Shown here: positions 5,385 to 6,220 of the stretch, piece after piece
How positions within the stretch are numbered: the first letter of the stretch is position 1
Layout: each line of letters begins with the position of its first letter
Assembly: GCA_030603505.1 (NCBI GenBank)
Contig: JAUVXQ010000077.1
Location: 1 to 6,220, forward strand
Source of the DNA: Candidatus Heimdallarchaeota archaeon
GTDB lineage: Archaea; Asgardarchaeota; Heimdallarchaeia; Heimdallarchaeales; Heimdallarchaeaceae
Direction of reading: 5' to 3'
Length of the DNA stretch: 6,220 nucleotides
Made by a program: the position numbers and the translations under genes
The notes under the pieces: model-generated
Told to the model about the DNA's origin: nothing
Database searches by the model: none
Seen by the model: the letters and a program-made list of their open reading frames with translations, nothing else

Positions 5385-6220
5385 ATGACATCCTATTTGT
5401 TTATTGTAAACCCTCACGCTAGAAATAAAGAAGTGGGAAAAAAATGGAGTAAAGTAGAGAAAGAAATCAAAAACCGAAAAATGGATTATTCTGTAGAATT
5501 CACATCACATCCTAAACATGCAATAGAAATAGCTAAGGATCAAGCAAAAAATTTCAACTGTGTGATTGCAGCAGGAGGGGATGGAACATCTCATGAAGTT
5601 GCTAACGGAATTTATGGAACAGATGCTTCGTTTGGAACATTAGCTTTAGGCAATGGAAACGATTATGCTAATCTACTGAAATACTCTCACGATTACCAAA
5701 AATGCTTAGATATCGTGGAAAAATGTCAAACTATCGAGTTAAATGTAGGAATAGCAAAGGCGGATGTTGAAAGATATTTTATTAACATTTCCGAACTAGG
5801 TTTTAGCTCTACTATTGCAAGGGCGATATATGAAGAGGCTAAGTGGTTAAGAGGATGGGCCAAATACTATTATGTAGCAATGAAAAAATTAGTTTACTAC
5901 AAATTAGTCCCAGCAAAAATACAAGTTGATGACACTATCGAAATCTCAACAAATCTTCTAGCATGTGGAGTGGGATTAGGATGTACTTTTGGTGGAGGAT
6001 TTAAAGTTCTTCCAGGAAACAAACCCTACTATGACGATTTTGCAGTATGTGTAATTGGTGATATACCAAAATTGAAGCAATTCGCGATGGTGAATCATGT
6101 AAAGCGCGGAACTCACATTGATAAAAAGGGTGTACATGTCCTTCGTGGTAAAAATGTAAAAGTTGACATTGAACGTCAATTACCTGTTGAAGCTGAAGGA
6201 GAAGTTTTTTCAGAAAAAGC
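5385..6220 (+). CDS. YegS/DgkB/LCB5-family lipid kinase (diacylglycerol-kinase catalytic domain; 3' truncated)
   Basis: The frame begins MTSYLFIVNPHARNKEVGKK and is open to the right edge (278 full codons). Family motifs appear in order: N-terminal VNPHARNK (8-15), the nucleotide-binding GGDGTSHEVANG (64-75), GNGNDYA (89-95), FINISELGFSSTIAR (132-146), GGGFKVLPGNKPYYDDF (203-219), and the closing EAEGE (269-273), which corresponds to the usual DGE. This is the PF00781 catalytic domain plus the C-terminal beta-sandwich of YegS/DgkB/sphingosine-kinase proteins, which transfer phosphate from a nucleotide to a lipid hydroxyl. Members usually run to about 300 residues, so only a short C-terminal piece is missing. 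In an archaeon the acceptor may be an isoprenoid glycerol lipid, polyprenol or related alcohol; the sequence does not tell. It has no membrane helix, so it would act peripherally at the cytoplasmic face. It is divergent from the GTPase gene across 174 nt. Confidence 0.93.
   Translation, partial: MTSYLFIVNPHARNKEVGKKWSKVEKEIKNRKMDYSVEFTSHPKHAIEIAKDQAKNFNCVIAAGGDGTSHEVANGIYGTDASFGTLALGNGNDYANLLKYSHDYQKCLDIVEKCQTIELNVGIAKADVERYFINISELGFSSTIARAIYEEAKWLRGWAKYYYVAMKKLVYYKLVPAKIQVDDTIEISTNLLACGVGLGCTFGGGFKVLPGNKPYYDDFAVCVIGDIPKLKQFAMVNHVKRGTHIDKKGVHVLRGKNVKVDIERQLPVEAEGEVFSEK

Noticed and set aside
5976..6179. 67-codon minus-strand frame
   Set aside because: Antisense within the lipid-kinase gene where conserved kinase motifs lie on the plus strand.

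Overview
The window looks like chromosomal DNA from an AT-rich archaeon (roughly one third G+C by eye), most probably an Asgard archaeon (Promethearchaeota). The main pointer is a 408-residue protein with a Rag/Gtr- or Arf-like GTPase core (GGQ switch motif, HKSD in place of NKxD) and a C-terminal region with roadblock/longin-like topology. Archaeal signals agree with this: TATA-like boxes about 26 nt before the inferred transcript starts, Shine-Dalgarno matches of the GGTGATC type, U-tract terminators without hairpins, a threonine tRNA with U73, and a surface protein full of N-glycosylation sequons. The class within Asgard cannot be settled from this sequence.

Layout from left to right: (1) the 3' part of a plus-strand gene for a sequon-rich, C-terminally anchored surface protein with a GATase1/DUF4350-like region (2-1306). 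(2) A convergent minus-strand metallophosphoesterase (1333-2055). (3) A minus-strand UPF0104/LPG-synthase-TM-type integral membrane protein (2176-3234). (4) A 53-residue minus-strand double-CxxC zinc-ribbon protein (3320-3481). (5) About 300 nt without a recognisable gene. (6) A minus-strand tRNA-Thr(CGU) with encoded CCA (3780-3855). (7) The minus-strand HhH-GTPase-roadblock protein (3984-5210). (8) A 174-nt divergent promoter region. (9) A plus-strand YegS/diacylglycerol-kinase-family lipid kinase that runs off the right edge (5385-6220).

Genes 2 to 4 share a strand with gaps of 120 and 85 nt and no clear U-tract between them, but each has its own candidate TATA box. They may therefore be separate units with read-through rather than one tight operon. 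The theme is membrane and signalling housekeeping: a surface glycoprotein, a polyprenol/lipid flippase-like protein, a lipid kinase, a phosphoesterase and a regulatory GTPase. No mobile element, CRISPR array or obvious defence system is present. The least ordinary item is the GTPase with its N-terminal helix-hairpin-helix-like extension; the most easily missed is the 53-residue zinc ribbon.
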